From contig JADGBW010000015.1 of the NCBI GenBank assembly GCA_015231305.1, forward strand, positions 1 to 43,096: a stretch of DNA of 43,096 nucleotides, read 5' to 3'. Under the pieces are notes generated by a model. That model searched no databases, had not been told where the DNA came from, and saw only the letters and a program-made list of their open reading frames with translations. How positions within the stretch are numbered: position 1 is the stretch's first letter; every line of letters begins with the position of its first letter. Shown here piece by piece: positions 1-9,006 of this stretch. The position numbers were made by a program, and so were the translations under genes. Source of the stretch: Magnetococcales bacterium. Lineage in GTDB: Bacteria; Pseudomonadota; Magnetococcia; Magnetococcales; JADFYX01.

Positions 1-1128
1 AATAGCAGACTGAATAATACCAGAATAAAAATCGACATTTGGATAGAGCTTTTTCTCTACAAAATATTCATCTTCAGTTGCAATTCTTTCCAACTCAACA
101 GCCAATTTAAACAGAGGGTTATTCTGTTGGCCAAGTTCAGATAGAACATCATGGCAAGCCTGTTTAAGAACAGTTGCCCGTGGATCATAGTTTTTATAAA
201 CCCGGTGTCCAAATCCCATTAAGCGGAAAGGATCGTTAGGATCTTTCGCCCGTTTAATAAAGCTAGGCACGTTGGATACGTCACCAATCTCATGAAGCAT
301 TTTTAGAACTGCTTCGTTAGCTCCACCATGAGCAGGCCCCCAAAGTGCGCCAATACCTGCAGAAATAGCAGCAAATGGATTAGCCTGAGAAGAACCAGCT
401 AAACGAACAGTTGAAGTTGAAGCGTTCTGTTCGTGATCGGCATGGAGAATAAAAATTTGATCCATAGCCCGGATAAATACTTCAGGCATTTGGAACTTTT
501 TCGTAGGAACCTTAAACAACATCCGTAAAAAGTTTTCGGTGTAGCCCAGATCATTCTTGGGATAAACAAATGGTTGACCAATTGAATATTTATATGATGC
601 TGCGGCAATAGTTGGAATTTTTGCAATAAGGCGGAATTCAGAAACTTCTCTGTGTCTTGGGTTATGAATATCAAGTGAGTCATGATAAAAAGCAGATAAT
701 GCCCCTACCACACCAACCATAATAGCCATTGGGTGAGCATCTCGACGATAACCTTTAAATGAGTTTAGCAACTGTTCATGAACCATAGTATGGTCTGTAA
801 CAATTCTTTCATATTCTAAAAATTGCTCTTTATTTGGTAACTCACCTTTAGACAATAAATAACAAACTTCTAAAAATGTGCTTTGTTCAGCTAATTGATC
901 AATTGGGTAGCCCCGATATAGTAAAATACCTTTATCACCATCAATGAATGTTATTTTACTTTGACAAGAAGCTGTTGTTCGAAATCCAGGATCAATGGTA
1001 AACAAACCAAGCTGTTTTGATATCTGTGCTATATCAACTACAGGTGGACCATCGGTCCCTTCTAAAATTGGTAGTGTTATTTCTTTACCTGTTCTGCTAT
1101 CTTTTACTAATAAACTATCTCCAGCCAT
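1..1128 (-). CDS. gltA: Citrate synthase, type II (C-terminus cut by window edge)
   Basis: Condenses oxaloacetate and acetyl-CoA to citrate in the TCA cycle. The reading frame runs from ATG at 1128 to the window edge, giving 376 codons; family members are about 430 residues, so roughly 50 residues are missing. The N-terminus ([20 protein letters not shown]) is the small beta-rich domain typical of the hexameric type II enzymes. The catalytic signatures are all present: LHADHEQN and [11 protein letters not shown] carry the two active histidines, [13 protein letters not shown] the substrate-binding arginine, and YPNVDFYSG the catalytic aspartate close to the edge. GAGG lies 7 bases before the ATG and fixes the start. 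The gene is divergent from the dynamin-like gene, and the shared spacer contains a tandem repeat. Identification is secure; the C-terminus cannot be checked here. Confidence 0.96.
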   Translation of the reverse strand, partial: MAGDSLLVKDSRTGKEITLPILEGTDGPPVVDIAQISKQLGLFTIDPGFRTTASCQSKITFIDGDKGILLYRGYPIDQLAEQSTFLEVCYLLSKGELPNKEQFLEYERIVTDHTMVHEQLLNSFKGYRRDAHPMAIMVGVVGALSAFYHDSLDIHNPRHREVSEFRLIAKIPTIAAASYKYSIGQPFVYPKNDLGYTENFLRMLFKVPTKKFQMPEVFIRAMDQIFILHADHEQNASTSTVRLAGSSQANPFAAISAGIGALWGPAHGGANEAVLKMLHEIGDVSNVPSFIKRAKDPNDPFRLMGFGHRVYKNYDPRATVLKQACHDVLSELGQQNNPLFKLAVELERIATEDEYFVEKKLYPNVDFYSGIIQSAI

Positions 1129-1160
1129 GGCATTACCTCGTGTTTTGTTCTAGGATATAT

Positions 1161-1226
1161 TGTATAAGAGAAATTAATGGTACCATTTCTCAATGTATAA
1201 GAGAAATTGATGATACCATTCTTTAA
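1161..1226. repeat. Two-copy tandem 33-bp repeat with KpnI-type palindrome
   Basis: Two 27-bp copies (1161-1187 and 1194-1220) agree at 25 of 27 positions and recur with a 33-bp period. Each begins TGTATAAGAGAAATT and ends TACCATT. The first copy contains the perfect 12-bp palindrome AATGGTACCATT, flanked by GAGAAAT on the left and ATTTCTC on the right, so it forms an imperfect inverted repeat. The element lies between the divergent gltA and dynamin-like genes, so an operator or promoter duplication is plausible. No transcription factor is identified. Confidence 0.75.
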
Positions 1227-1299
1227 ACTATGTGTGAAGCCTATACTAAAAAACGTGAATGACCTACCTCTTTTTTAAAAATTATTCAGGAGCCTATTG

Positions 1300-2796
1300 A
1301 TGTTCAACCGATCAAGCAACCCAATTAAGCGCCGAGTAGACAACTTATCAAAGCATCTTAAACAGGAGAATAAAACTCTATTATTAGGAGCGGTCAAAAG
1401 TTTTCGCGACCTAGATAACGTCGCGTATAAAATGGGCATTTTACCTAATACTGATTCATTTACCACTAGGGTAACTTGGTGGCCAATGGTATCTATTTTG
1501 GGTACTTACTCTTCAGGAAAATCAACGTTTATCAACTCATTTTTAAAGCAAGATTTGCAGAGAACAGGCAATCAAGCTGTTGATGACAAGTTTACTGTTA
1601 TCTGTTTTTCTGAGGGTGAAGAGGCAAGAACACTGCCTGGATTAGCCCTTGATGCAGACCCTCGCTTCCCATTTTATAATATCTCCCAAGAGATTGAACG
1701 GGTAAGCGCTGGTGAAGGCAAACGTATTGATTCATACTTACAGCTTAAAACCTGCCAGACTGAATTCTTACGTGGAAAAATATTTATCGACTCTCCAGGT
1801 TTTGATGCAGACGCTCAAAGAGATGCCACACTAAAAATAACTGATGACATGATGAAACTGTCAGATCTTGTCTTGGTATTTTTTGATGCTAGACATCCAG
1901 AACCAGGTGCAATGCGTGATACTCTGGAACATCTTGTAAAAAATACAATTAACCGCTCAGATGCCAATAAGTTCCTATTTATCCTCAATCAAGTTGATTG
2001 CACAGTACAAGAGGACAACCTGGAAGATGTTGTTGCAGCTTGGCAACGGGCCCTCTCCCAAGCTGGCTTAACTGCTGGACGTTTCTATCAGATATACAAC
2101 TTGGATGCGGCTCCCCCAATTAACGATGAATACGTAAGAGAACGTTATGAGGGTAAAAGAACCGAGGATATGGATGAGATTACCGACCGTATCAACAAAG
2201 TTGAAGTAGAACGTGCTTACAGAATTATCGGAGTATTAGAGCACACTGCTAAAACTATGGAAGAAGAAGTAGTACCAAGAATTCGGGATCTACTAACCAG
2301 ATGGCGCAAACAGGTTTTAATATCAGATGCTTTTGTTTTTGGTATTCTAGGTGCAGTTATTGCTAGTCTAATTGTTAAGTTTGACATCGATGTTCTACCA
2401 TGGCTCGATTATAAACATTGGCTTTCTGCTGATACTCAACTATGGAAAAAGATTGTGGTTGGACTGCTTGCCGCTGGTTCTGCTGGCCTTGCAGGATGGA
2501 TCCATCACAGCTTGCGCAAAGTTGCTATCAATAAATATAAAAGTGAGATCGACCAACAAATTGATAGTGACGACATTAGAGAATATGTGGGCAATGCTTT
2601 TATTTACAACACCAAACCTTGGCGGTCAGTATTTAGCACCAGACCAGCAGGTTGGGGTCCATTCTCAGGTTCTAGACGAGCAATACAAAATGTACTTAAA
2701 AAGACCGATGTATTTGTCCAAAGCTTAAATGATAAATATACAAATCCATCAGGAAAAGCAGAACGTCCTGGAAGCATAAAGATTGAAGTTGAGTAG
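1300..2796 (+). CDS. Dynamin-superfamily (EHD-like) membrane GTPase
   Basis: A 498-residue GTPase of the dynamin/EHD type. Visible motifs are the P-loop GTYSSGKST (residues 68-76), the G3 motif DSPG (164-167) and the G4 motif NQVD (230-233). Two hydrophobic segments lie near 345-363 and 385-405, followed by a basic amphipathic tail. This matches membrane-remodelling GTPases that assemble on lipid, but the substrate membrane is unknown. AGGAG at 1288-1292 is 7 bases from the ATG at 1300, so that start is preferred over a TTG three bases earlier. It is the first gene of a plus-strand run, followed after 73 bases by a PDZ protein. A general dynamin-like call is safe; a specific role is not. Confidence 0.8.
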   Translation: MFNRSSNPIKRRVDNLSKHLKQENKTLLLGAVKSFRDLDNVAYKMGILPNTDSFTTRVTWWPMVSILGTYSSGKSTFINSFLKQDLQRTGNQAVDDKFTVICFSEGEEARTLPGLALDADPRFPFYNISQEIERVSAGEGKRIDSYLQLKTCQTEFLRGKIFIDSPGFDADAQRDATLKITDDMMKLSDLVLVFFDARHPEPGAMRDTLEHLVKNTINRSDANKFLFILNQVDCTVQEDNLEDVVAAWQRALSQAGLTAGRFYQIYNLDAAPPINDEYVRERYEGKRTEDMDEITDRINKVEVERAYRIIGVLEHTAKTMEEEVVPRIRDLLTRWRKQVLISDAFVFGILGAVIASLIVKFDIDVLPWLDYKHWLSADTQLWKKIVVGLLAAGSAGLAGWIHHSLRKVAINKYKSEIDQQIDSDDIREYVGNAFIYNTKPWRSVFSTRPAGWGPFSGSRRAIQNVLKKTDVFVQSLNDKYTNPSGKAERPGSIKIEVE

Positions 2797-2808
2797 CATT
2801 TAATCCTA

Positions 2809-2846
2809 TATTCGGTAGTTGCTACCACATTTATAACTACCGGATA
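2809..2846 (+). other. Intergenic hairpin between the GTPase and PDZ genes
   Basis: TATTCGGTAGTT (2809-2820) pairs with AACTACCGGATA (2835-2846), giving a 12-pair stem with one G-U pair and a 14-base loop. No T-run follows, so it is not a classical intrinsic terminator. It could be an RNA processing or stability element that uncouples the two genes. Confidence 0.5.
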
Positions 2847-2869
2847 AAGATTAATGGGAGCATATCCTA

Positions 2870-3610
2870 ATGATTAGCCGAATTTTCAGTTTATTCTCTT
2901 TTTTTATTGCCATATCCATGGTTACACCAGTCAATGCCGGAGGTTGGCTTGGTGTAACCATTGAACCACCCCGTGGTGTTCAAATTGGCGAGATAATAAA
3001 AGGTGGTCCGGCTGATCGTGCTCAGCTTCAAAATGGTGATTTAATCATCACAATTGATAAAAAACCAGTCAACTCTATAATGGCTTTCACTAATGAGATA
3101 TCTCGCCTTGGAGCTGATAAAGAGGTAGTTTTGGGTATCAAACGCCATGGTAAAGATATCATAGTAAATGTAGTACTTGACGATAGTAACGACCATCTAA
3201 GTGTCTCCCAAACTCCTTTTTTTCACAGGCCTTCTAGTGAAAAAAATATAACATCTTTTATGCAACACGCCCCTTTCCCGGCTCCACTTTTTGGCCAAAA
3301 CTCTAAGCAGCACCCGGTCCAAGCTCCTAAAAAAAGCCCCCCATCATCTTGGCTAGGTATCGCTCCTGGAGTTAATAAAACTGGCGGAGTATTTGTAAAG
3401 GCTGTTGCCCCAAACGGTCCAGGTCATAAAGCTGGGCTTAAAGCTGGTGATGTTATTATCTCAATAAATGGTCAGGCTGTTGTATCTCCAGCCTCACTTG
3501 TTAAAATAATTGGTAGTTTTAATCCGGATGATATTGTTTTGGTAGCCATATCAAGAAATGGCAAAGCTAAAACATTACAGGTAAAAATGGCCGTCCATCC
3601 TCTTCCATAA
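2870..3610 (+). CDS. Periplasmic protein with two PDZ domains and no protease domain
   Basis: A 246-residue protein with a signal peptide (hydrophobic residues 5-20, cleavage probably after VNA at 21-23). It has one PDZ domain at about 25-105 (GWLGVTIEP ... GGPADRAQLQNGDLIITIDKK) and a second at about 158-240 (SWLGIAPGV ... GPGHKAGLKAGDVIISINGQ), joined by a proline-rich linker. PDZ pairs of this kind occur in the DegP/HtrA family, but the trypsin-like domain is absent, so an adaptor or scaffold role is inferred. GGGAG at 2856-2860 is 9 bases from the ATG. sfsA follows 13 bases downstream and is probably co-transcribed. Confidence 0.8.
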   Translation: MISRIFSLFSFFIAISMVTPVNAGGWLGVTIEPPRGVQIGEIIKGGPADRAQLQNGDLIITIDKKPVNSIMAFTNEISRLGADKEVVLGIKRHGKDIIVNVVLDDSNDHLSVSQTPFFHRPSSEKNITSFMQHAPFPAPLFGQNSKQHPVQAPKKSPPSSWLGIAPGVNKTGGVFVKAVAPNGPGHKAGLKAGDVIISINGQAVVSPASLVKIIGSFNPDDIVLVAISRNGKAKTLQVKMAVHPLP

Positions 3611-3623
3611 ATACGGATAACAA

Positions 3624-4325
3624 TTGCTTTTTTCTCCTCCCCTAATACAGGGTACTCTTATTCGTCGTTATAAGCGTTTTTTAGCTGATATAGAACTTGA
3701 TAATGGTCAAGTTGTTATAGCCCACTGTGCCAATACTGGCTCTATGACTGGTTTAGCAGAACCAGGAATGCAAGTTAGACTCTCCCACGCAAACAACCCC
3801 AAACGTAAACTTGCTTTTACCTGGGAGATGAGCTTTGCCAACTCAACTTGGGTTGGTATTAATACAGGGTTAACAAACCGCCTTGTAAATGAAGCTCTTG
3901 AGGCAAAAAATATACCCCAGTTAACTAAATATGTTAATATTCGCCGAGAGGTAGCTTTTGGCAAAGAGACTCGCCTTGATTTTTTACTAACTGATAACAA
4001 CGATTCTCGCTGTTATGTAGAGGTAAAAAGCGTTACTTTGCATCGCTATGACCATCTAGCTTTTCCAGATGCTGTCACCAAACGAGGAACTCGCCATCTT
4101 CAAACTTTAATGGATGTTGTAGCTGGGGGTGACAGAGCAGTACTATTTTTTTTGGCTCAACGTAGTGATGGTAACTATTTTAAGCCTGCTGCTGATATTG
4201 ACCCAACATATGCTCAAACGCTAAAAGAGGCATTATCAAGTGGTGTAGAGGTGATGGCTTGGCAGTGTAGAGTCGAAAAAGATAATATTACAGTAAATAA
4301 TCAACTAGCAATGGAGCTAATGTAG
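3624..4325 (+). CDS. sfsA: SfsA family protein (sugar fermentation stimulation)
   Basis: A 233-residue SfsA homologue. The N-terminus LFSPPLIQGTLIRRYKRFLA aligns with the conserved start of the family, which supports the TTG start at 3624 although the ribosome binding site is poor. The C-terminal half carries a PD-(D/E)xK-like signature (RLDFLL ... CYVEVKSVTL), consistent with a nuclease-like fold. The family is associated with DNA binding and maltose-gene effects in E. coli, but its molecular function remains uncertain. Its stop lies 3 bases before the map start, and sfsA-map adjacency is widespread in alphaproteobacteria. Confidence 0.93.
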   Translation: MLFSPPLIQGTLIRRYKRFLADIELDNGQVVIAHCANTGSMTGLAEPGMQVRLSHANNPKRKLAFTWEMSFANSTWVGINTGLTNRLVNEALEAKNIPQLTKYVNIRREVAFGKETRLDFLLTDNNDSRCYVEVKSVTLHRYDHLAFPDAVTKRGTRHLQTLMDVVAGGDRAVLFFLAQRSDGNYFKPAADIDPTYAQTLKEALSSGVEVMAWQCRVEKDNITVNNQLAMELM

Positions 4326-4328
4326 GAG

Positions 4329-5105
4329 ATGATTCATATTAAGAGTGCCGAAGAAATTGCTATAATGCGGGACACATGCCGACTAGCAGCCCAGACTTTG
4401 GCTATGATTGAAGAACATGTAAAACCAGGAGTTACTACCCAGCAACTAAACGATATTTGTCATGATTATATTATATCCAATGGTGCAATACCGTCACCTT
4501 TGAATTATCGCGGGTTCCCCAAGTCTATATGTACATCAATAAATCATCAAATATGTCATGGCATACCAAGTGAGAGAGTTATACGCGATGGAGATATTAT
4601 AAATATCGATATCACAACATATTTAAACGGCTTTCATGGTGACACAAGTAAAACTTTTCATGTGGGAACACCAACAGCAAAAGGTGAAAAGGTACGTAAG
4701 GTAGCTTTGGAGTGCCTGGAAGCTGGAATAGCAGTTGCTCTACCTGGTATTATGCTAAAAACCATTGGGGCTACCATAGAACGTCTGGCAAAAAAAAACC
4801 GGTGCACCGTAGTACGCGAATATTGTGGTCATGGTATAGGGCGAGAGTTTCATGAAGAACCAGCTGTACTACATTATGAAGATTCACGGGACCGAATTAT
4901 AATTCGTCCTGGTATGGTTTTTACCATTGAGCCGATGATCAACCTTGGTAAACCAGCTATAAAACTCATGAAAGATAACTGGACAGTGGTAACTAAAGAC
5001 CACTCCCTATCCGCCCAGTTTGAACATACCATTCTTATTACAGAAAATGGCAATGAGGTTTTAACAGATCTTGGTGGTAAAAAAACTGTAATGGATGCTG
5101 CCTGA
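4329..5105 (+). CDS. map: Methionine aminopeptidase, type I
   Basis: Removes the initiator methionine from nascent proteins in the cytosol. At 258 residues the length is normal for type I enzymes, with no insertion. The metal ligands align with E. coli Map: D94 (NIDITT), D105 (GDTSKT), H168 (GHGIG), E201 (TIEPM) and E232 (FEHTI), and the substrate-contact histidine is H77. The N-terminus MIHIKSAEEIAIMR matches the family start, fixing ATG 4329. TAGGAG abuts the ATG directly, so initiation may use GGAG at 4313-4316 inside sfsA or translational coupling. It is the last gene of the plus-strand run and converges on the FecR-repeat gene with a 12-base gap. Confidence 0.97.
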   Translation: MIHIKSAEEIAIMRDTCRLAAQTLAMIEEHVKPGVTTQQLNDICHDYIISNGAIPSPLNYRGFPKSICTSINHQICHGIPSERVIRDGDIINIDITTYLNGFHGDTSKTFHVGTPTAKGEKVRKVALECLEAGIAVALPGIMLKTIGATIERLAKKNRCTVVREYCGHGIGREFHEEPAVLHYEDSRDRIIIRPGMVFTIEPMINLGKPAIKLMKDNWTVVTKDHSLSAQFEHTILITENGNEVLTDLGGKKTVMDAA

Positions 5106-5117
5106 GTATTTCCAAGT

Positions 5118-8100
5118 TTAAGGTGTTAGCTCTATGCTGCCATCGTTAAATGTAATATTTGAAAGTAAACCTCCTAAATAGTTACCAGATGCATTAAGGT
5201 CATAATTATAAGGAATTTTACCAGTGGGGATATGATACCTACTGGTAAAAAATTTAACATTTGAAGGTAGATAGCTTATGGTTGAGTTATATTGAGCAAT
5301 AAGTTCCGATACTTTATAGCTTTGATTTATAGTACCATCGTTACTGATAATTTGAATTGTTGAGTTATTAGCATCAAACCCTACTGTAGTTCTGTTAATT
5401 ATATTTACTTTAACCTGCATAATTACATTAACTGAGTCAACATCTATAAAATCTGTTAAACCAGATGTAGCGTACAGTATAAATCTTTGAGCTCGACCAT
5501 CACCATTTAGTTTAGCGTTAATTTCTTCTAAATTTTTTATATTAAAAATAATTGTAATTATCTCTTCTTCGGAAATATTTGCACCTATTGACTCAATTAT
5601 TTCATCAATTTTATAAGCAAATCCTCCGGTGAATTGTTGTTCTAATTTACCAAGAATAAGTGTTAACAAATCACTTCTATACAAAGAAAACGAATTGCCA
5701 GCCCTAAGTGTAGAGCGAATATTATTAAACAAAACTCTAGAGTTCACTTTAATGCTAGAAGCTGTGTCTGTATCGGGAAGTGAGTTTATATCCAAGCTTG
5801 TAGGTATTACAGTGACTGTAAAATCTGCCTCGCCACCCAAACCACCTCTATCAACTCCCTGTACCGTAACCGTAAAAGTGGTTATATAGTCCAAAGCTGC
5901 CCTTGCACTTCTGGTTATTTTTAATTTGTTGCCAGAAATTGTAAATAGAGAGCTAGCATCTATATTTCTGTGGGTATTAATTGCAGATTTAACGGTAAAT
6001 GTAACTTCATCACCGGCATCAGGATCGTTGTGACTTAAACTTCCCAAAACAGTGCCACTAATTTCATTTGTTCTATTAGCCGGGTTGGTTTTGTTTAAGG
6101 TTATTACATCTAGTGCCTCGTTTATATCGTTTACATTTATAACGAGTAGTTGGTCAAAGGCATTTAAATCTGAATCTATGGTACGAACAGAAACTGACAG
6201 AGTTTCTTTTTGGTTATAATCAACTGTGTTTCCAGCATATATATATAATTTATCATCTGAGATATAAAATAGATCTTGATCTTCTCCCCCAGTAATTGTG
6301 TAACTGTGGGTATCAACAATATCTTTATCTGTTGTTGTTAGTACACCAACTAGAACATCGCTGTTTACATTTATATTTTCATCTAAAGAAGATGGAGAGA
6401 TGTTGATTGCTGTTGGCTTTCGTACAACAGGTTTGTTTATGTCTTTCTTCTGGGCAACTGTTACATCATCAACAGCAACTTGTCCTCTATTAGACGAAGT
6501 TTGTCCGCTATTTTGTTGGCTGGCTATTGTAGTGGTAGCATTACGTTGAGTTACTGTTGCACTATTAGAACCAGTTTTACCTGCAACAATAGCTGGGTAC
6601 TGTTTTGATAATTTTTCAGTCTCACTACGAGCATAGCCTATTGCAGTATTAGCTTGTTTTTCATATTCAAGAGCATTTTTACTAGCTATTATAGCTTGTT
6701 GCTGATGTTCAATAGCTTTATTAGCTAACTCTACTGCTGTTTTTAATTCTTCTAAAAATGTTGCTGAGTTGGCAGCCTCTATCATAGAAGCGTTTATTTC
6801 ATCGACACTCTGCCCAGAAGCATTAGCAATAGCTTGTATAATATCTTCTGATACAGCATCACCTGCAATTTTAGTTACTAGTGCAGCAACAATACCGGAA
6901 ACCCCATCACCAGCAGCTGATATAACTGCAGCTGCTATATCTGCTGCAACTTTTGCCCTAGCTACTTGGGTAGCAGCACTTGCAACTCCACCTGCAATAC
7001 TTTCTCCTGCCACTCTAACAACAGCGTATGCAATACTAGCAGCACTGTTAGCACCAGCTATTTGAATTACAGAAGCTGCAACCCCAGCTGCAACTTGAGG
7101 ACCACCAGCTTGTGTTGCAGAAACAGCTATATCAATTGCATATTTTGTTCCTGCTACATATGTAACAGATGCCGCAACTGCACTTGCTACATCGGGTCCA
7201 GCATTTTCAACAACCATAGCAGTAATATCTCCTGCTTGGTCAGCACCTGCAATTTTAGTTACTGCAGCAGCAATATCTCCTGCGTTTTCGGGTTTTGCCT
7301 CTTTTGCAACAGCCCCAGCAATTTCGCCAGCATTTTTACCATCAACTGCCTTAGTTATAACAGAAGCTATTAATGCAGCGTCTTGATTATTTGCTACTTT
7401 TGTAACAGCTCCAGCAATTCTTGCAGCCATATCTGGAGCCATCAAAACCACCGATGTAGCAATTTGTATTGTTGCTTTTTGTTGTTCAGATTCAGGTAGA
7501 GAAACCAATGCAGTTGCTGCAATATTTTCAGCAACGCTTGGATCTGCCTGAGCTGCTGCCCCAGAAATTGTAGCAGCGGCATCTGCATTATCAGTTAAAC
7601 CAGGAGCTGTAAGTGCACTTGCAATAATATCAGTCGCAATTTCTTGATCTCCTTGAGTCGAAGCACCAACAGCTGAAGCTACAACTGCTGCTACTTCAAA
7701 CCTATCTTTAGCAACACTTGCTGACCCAGAAATTACCTGTTTTGTGCTCTCTCTTTTGTTTTTCCTATTAGCTGATTTTTTATTTTCTCTATTTTGTTGT
7801 AATATTTTTGCAGCATTAGGATGTCTCTTTTTGACTTGTTGAATGAATTTTTTTTGCTCTTCTAACTGTTTGTTAGTAAAAGAGACCGCAGGATCTCCCA
7901 ACAGACCAAGCTTTGCTGCTGTTCTTAAACTTTTTAAAGCTACGCTAATATCTTTTACTGAAGCAGCATTAACAGCTTTTACAAATGCTAGTGAATTAGC
8001 AATAAAAACAAGTTCTTTATTAACTGTTGCTATAGCTTTATTTACTAGGTGTTTTATTTGTAGTGAAGCATTTTTAAATGTTGGTATAAATGAGGCATGT

Positions 8101-8966
8101 GCCCCTTTTATTTGTTGTTTGTTAATGGGTTCTCTATTTGCCTTAGCATCTTCTAAATATTGCTCTTTTGTTAAAGGGACCAGGGCAGGCATAACAGTGC
8201 TGGTTTCGTCTTGAATAAGTGCAATAACATCTACCAACATAGCAGGCACCAACCTTTCTGGATCCATTGGTCTGCTTTTTTCATCTAACACTGCTAAAGA
8301 CTGGCCAGTAGTTATTTCTTGTTTGCCACCACTGTTGACTGCTTGAGCTTCACCTACAGGAATATCAATAAAATCTGGATTTTTTGCAGTAACAATACCC
8401 TCTACAACAGTACCTCTAACTCCAATAGAAACTGTGGGTACGCGGATTAATGTTTTGGGGGTTTTAACTGAAAAACCTGAAGTATAACTAAATGCACCTG
8501 CCCCAACAGATATTGTGTTGTTTGTTACGCTTTCTAGCGGGTTAAAAACAAATTCATCAAGTGTAACTTTGGCATCAGCACCAATATTAAATGTTGAGCC
8601 ATCTCTAAATTTAAGAACAACAGAACTATTTTTACCTGTGGTAATTACCTCACCAGCAAATATTTTTTCATTTGCTTCAAGCTGTTTTTTATCATCAGCA
8701 CCAATCTGCCCTTCTACTTTATCTAATAAATTAAGCACACGGCCTATATGTATGGGGTCATTTTTTTTTTGTTTTTCATCAGTAGCTACAGCAGGATCTT
8801 GCTGTACAGGGGCCGCTAACAAAAAATTTGGCTGGTTAATTATTAGAAGAAGTGGGAAAAAAAACAGCAAAAATACATATGGGTTAAGAGAAGAAAAAAT
8901 GAAAGCTTTAAATACAGCAATATCTTTACTGCATCTTGACCTTAAAAAACGATCAATGGTTAACAT
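5118..8966 (-). CDS. Large secreted FecR-domain protein with 16-residue Ala-rich repeats and cadherin-like domains
   Basis: A 1282-residue protein of unrecognised overall type. Residues 30-52 form a long hydrophobic signal segment ending LLAAP, which suggests export. A FecR-type domain lies at about 100-200 (GEVITTGKNSSVVLKFRDGS, FNIGADAKVTLDEF). A helical, charged segment follows, then an alanine-rich array (about 425-720). From about 511 to 718 it repeats every 16 residues with the pattern A-x2-I-A-x-A-V-x3-A, roughly 13 copies. After a coiled-coil-like stretch (735-790) come two cadherin-like domains (about 855-950 and 955-1055) with NVNDINEA and DPDAGD motifs. The last 220 residues are unrecognised. 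It is the final gene of the secretin cluster, 40 bases after the ATPase gene. A surface-exposed or secreted structural protein is inferred. Confidence 0.8.
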   Translation of the reverse strand: MLTIDRFLRSRCSKDIAVFKAFIFSSLNPYVFLLFFFPLLLIINQPNFLLAAPVQQDPAVATDEKQKKNDPIHIGRVLNLLDKVEGQIGADDKKQLEANEKIFAGEVITTGKNSSVVLKFRDGSTFNIGADAKVTLDEFVFNPLESVTNNTISVGAGAFSYTSGFSVKTPKTLIRVPTVSIGVRGTVVEGIVTAKNPDFIDIPVGEAQAVNSGGKQEITTGQSLAVLDEKSRPMDPERLVPAMLVDVIALIQDETSTVMPALVPLTKEQYLEDAKANREPINKQQIKGAHASFIPTFKNASLQIKHLVNKAIATVNKELVFIANSLAFVKAVNAASVKDISVALKSLRTAAKLGLLGDPAVSFTNKQLEEQKKFIQQVKKRHPNAAKILQQNRENKKSANRKNKRESTKQVISGSASVAKDRFEVAAVVASAVGASTQGDQEIATDIIASALTAPGLTDNADAAATISGAAAQADPSVAENIAATALVSLPESEQQKATIQIATSVVLMAPDMAARIAGAVTKVANNQDAALIASVITKAVDGKNAGEIAGAVAKEAKPENAGDIAAAVTKIAGADQAGDITAMVVENAGPDVASAVAASVTYVAGTKYAIDIAVSATQAGGPQVAAGVAASVIQIAGANSAASIAYAVVRVAGESIAGGVASAATQVARAKVAADIAAAVISAAGDGVSGIVAALVTKIAGDAVSEDIIQAIANASGQSVDEINASMIEAANSATFLEELKTAVELANKAIEHQQQAIIASKNALEYEKQANTAIGYARSETEKLSKQYPAIVAGKTGSNSATVTQRNATTTIASQQNSGQTSSNRGQVAVDDVTVAQKKDINKPVVRKPTAINISPSSLDENINVNSDVLVGVLTTTDKDIVDTHSYTITGGEDQDLFYISDDKLYIYAGNTVDYNQKETLSVSVRTIDSDLNAFDQLLVINVNDINEALDVITLNKTNPANRTNEISGTVLGSLSHNDPDAGDEVTFTVKSAINTHRNIDASSLFTISGNKLKITRSARAALDYITTFTVTVQGVDRGGLGGEADFTVTVIPTSLDINSLPDTDTASSIKVNSRVLFNNIRSTLRAGNSFSLYRSDLLTLILGKLEQQFTGGFAYKIDEIIESIGANISEEEIITIIFNIKNLEEINAKLNGDGRAQRFILYATSGLTDFIDVDSVNVIMQVKVNIINRTTVGFDANNSTIQIISNDGTINQSYKVSELIAQYNSTISYLPSNVKFFTSRYHIPTGKIPYNYDLNASGNYLGGLLSNITFNDGSIELTP
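6813..7440 (-). repeat. Coding tandem array, 48-bp period (16-residue Ala-rich repeat)
   Basis: About 13 degenerate copies of a 48-base unit inside the FecR-domain gene. Example peptide units are GADQAGDITAMVVENA, GPDVASAVAASVTYVA, GANSAASIAYAVVRVA and GESIAGGVASAATQVA. Register is held almost without gaps. Copies differ at most positions except the Ala/Ile/Val core, so the array is old and under protein-level selection rather than freshly duplicated. More degenerate units extend upstream to about 7690. Confidence 0.8.
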
Positions 8967-9006
8967 TCTATAGTAAAAGAGTGCTGTTGCATTATTTTAC
9001 AAGCTC

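Noticed and set aside
399-683. 94-codon minus-strand frame near the left end
   Set aside because: It lies inside the citrate synthase gene in a different frame; the citrate synthase frame continues through this stretch with the family motifs.
1017-1226. 69-codon plus-strand frame with a repeated CIREI peptide
   Set aside because: The peptide repeat only reflects the 33-bp DNA repeat, and the frame covers the start of gltA on the opposite strand.
1161-1226. Possible CRISPR array
   Set aside because: There are only two repeat copies, a six-base gap instead of a spacer, and no cas genes in the window.
6769-7373. Long plus-strand frames rich in Ala or Cys/Ser/Asn
   Set aside because: They are antisense shadows of the alanine-rich repeat array in the FecR-domain gene, and lack starts with ribosome binding sites or recognisable domains.
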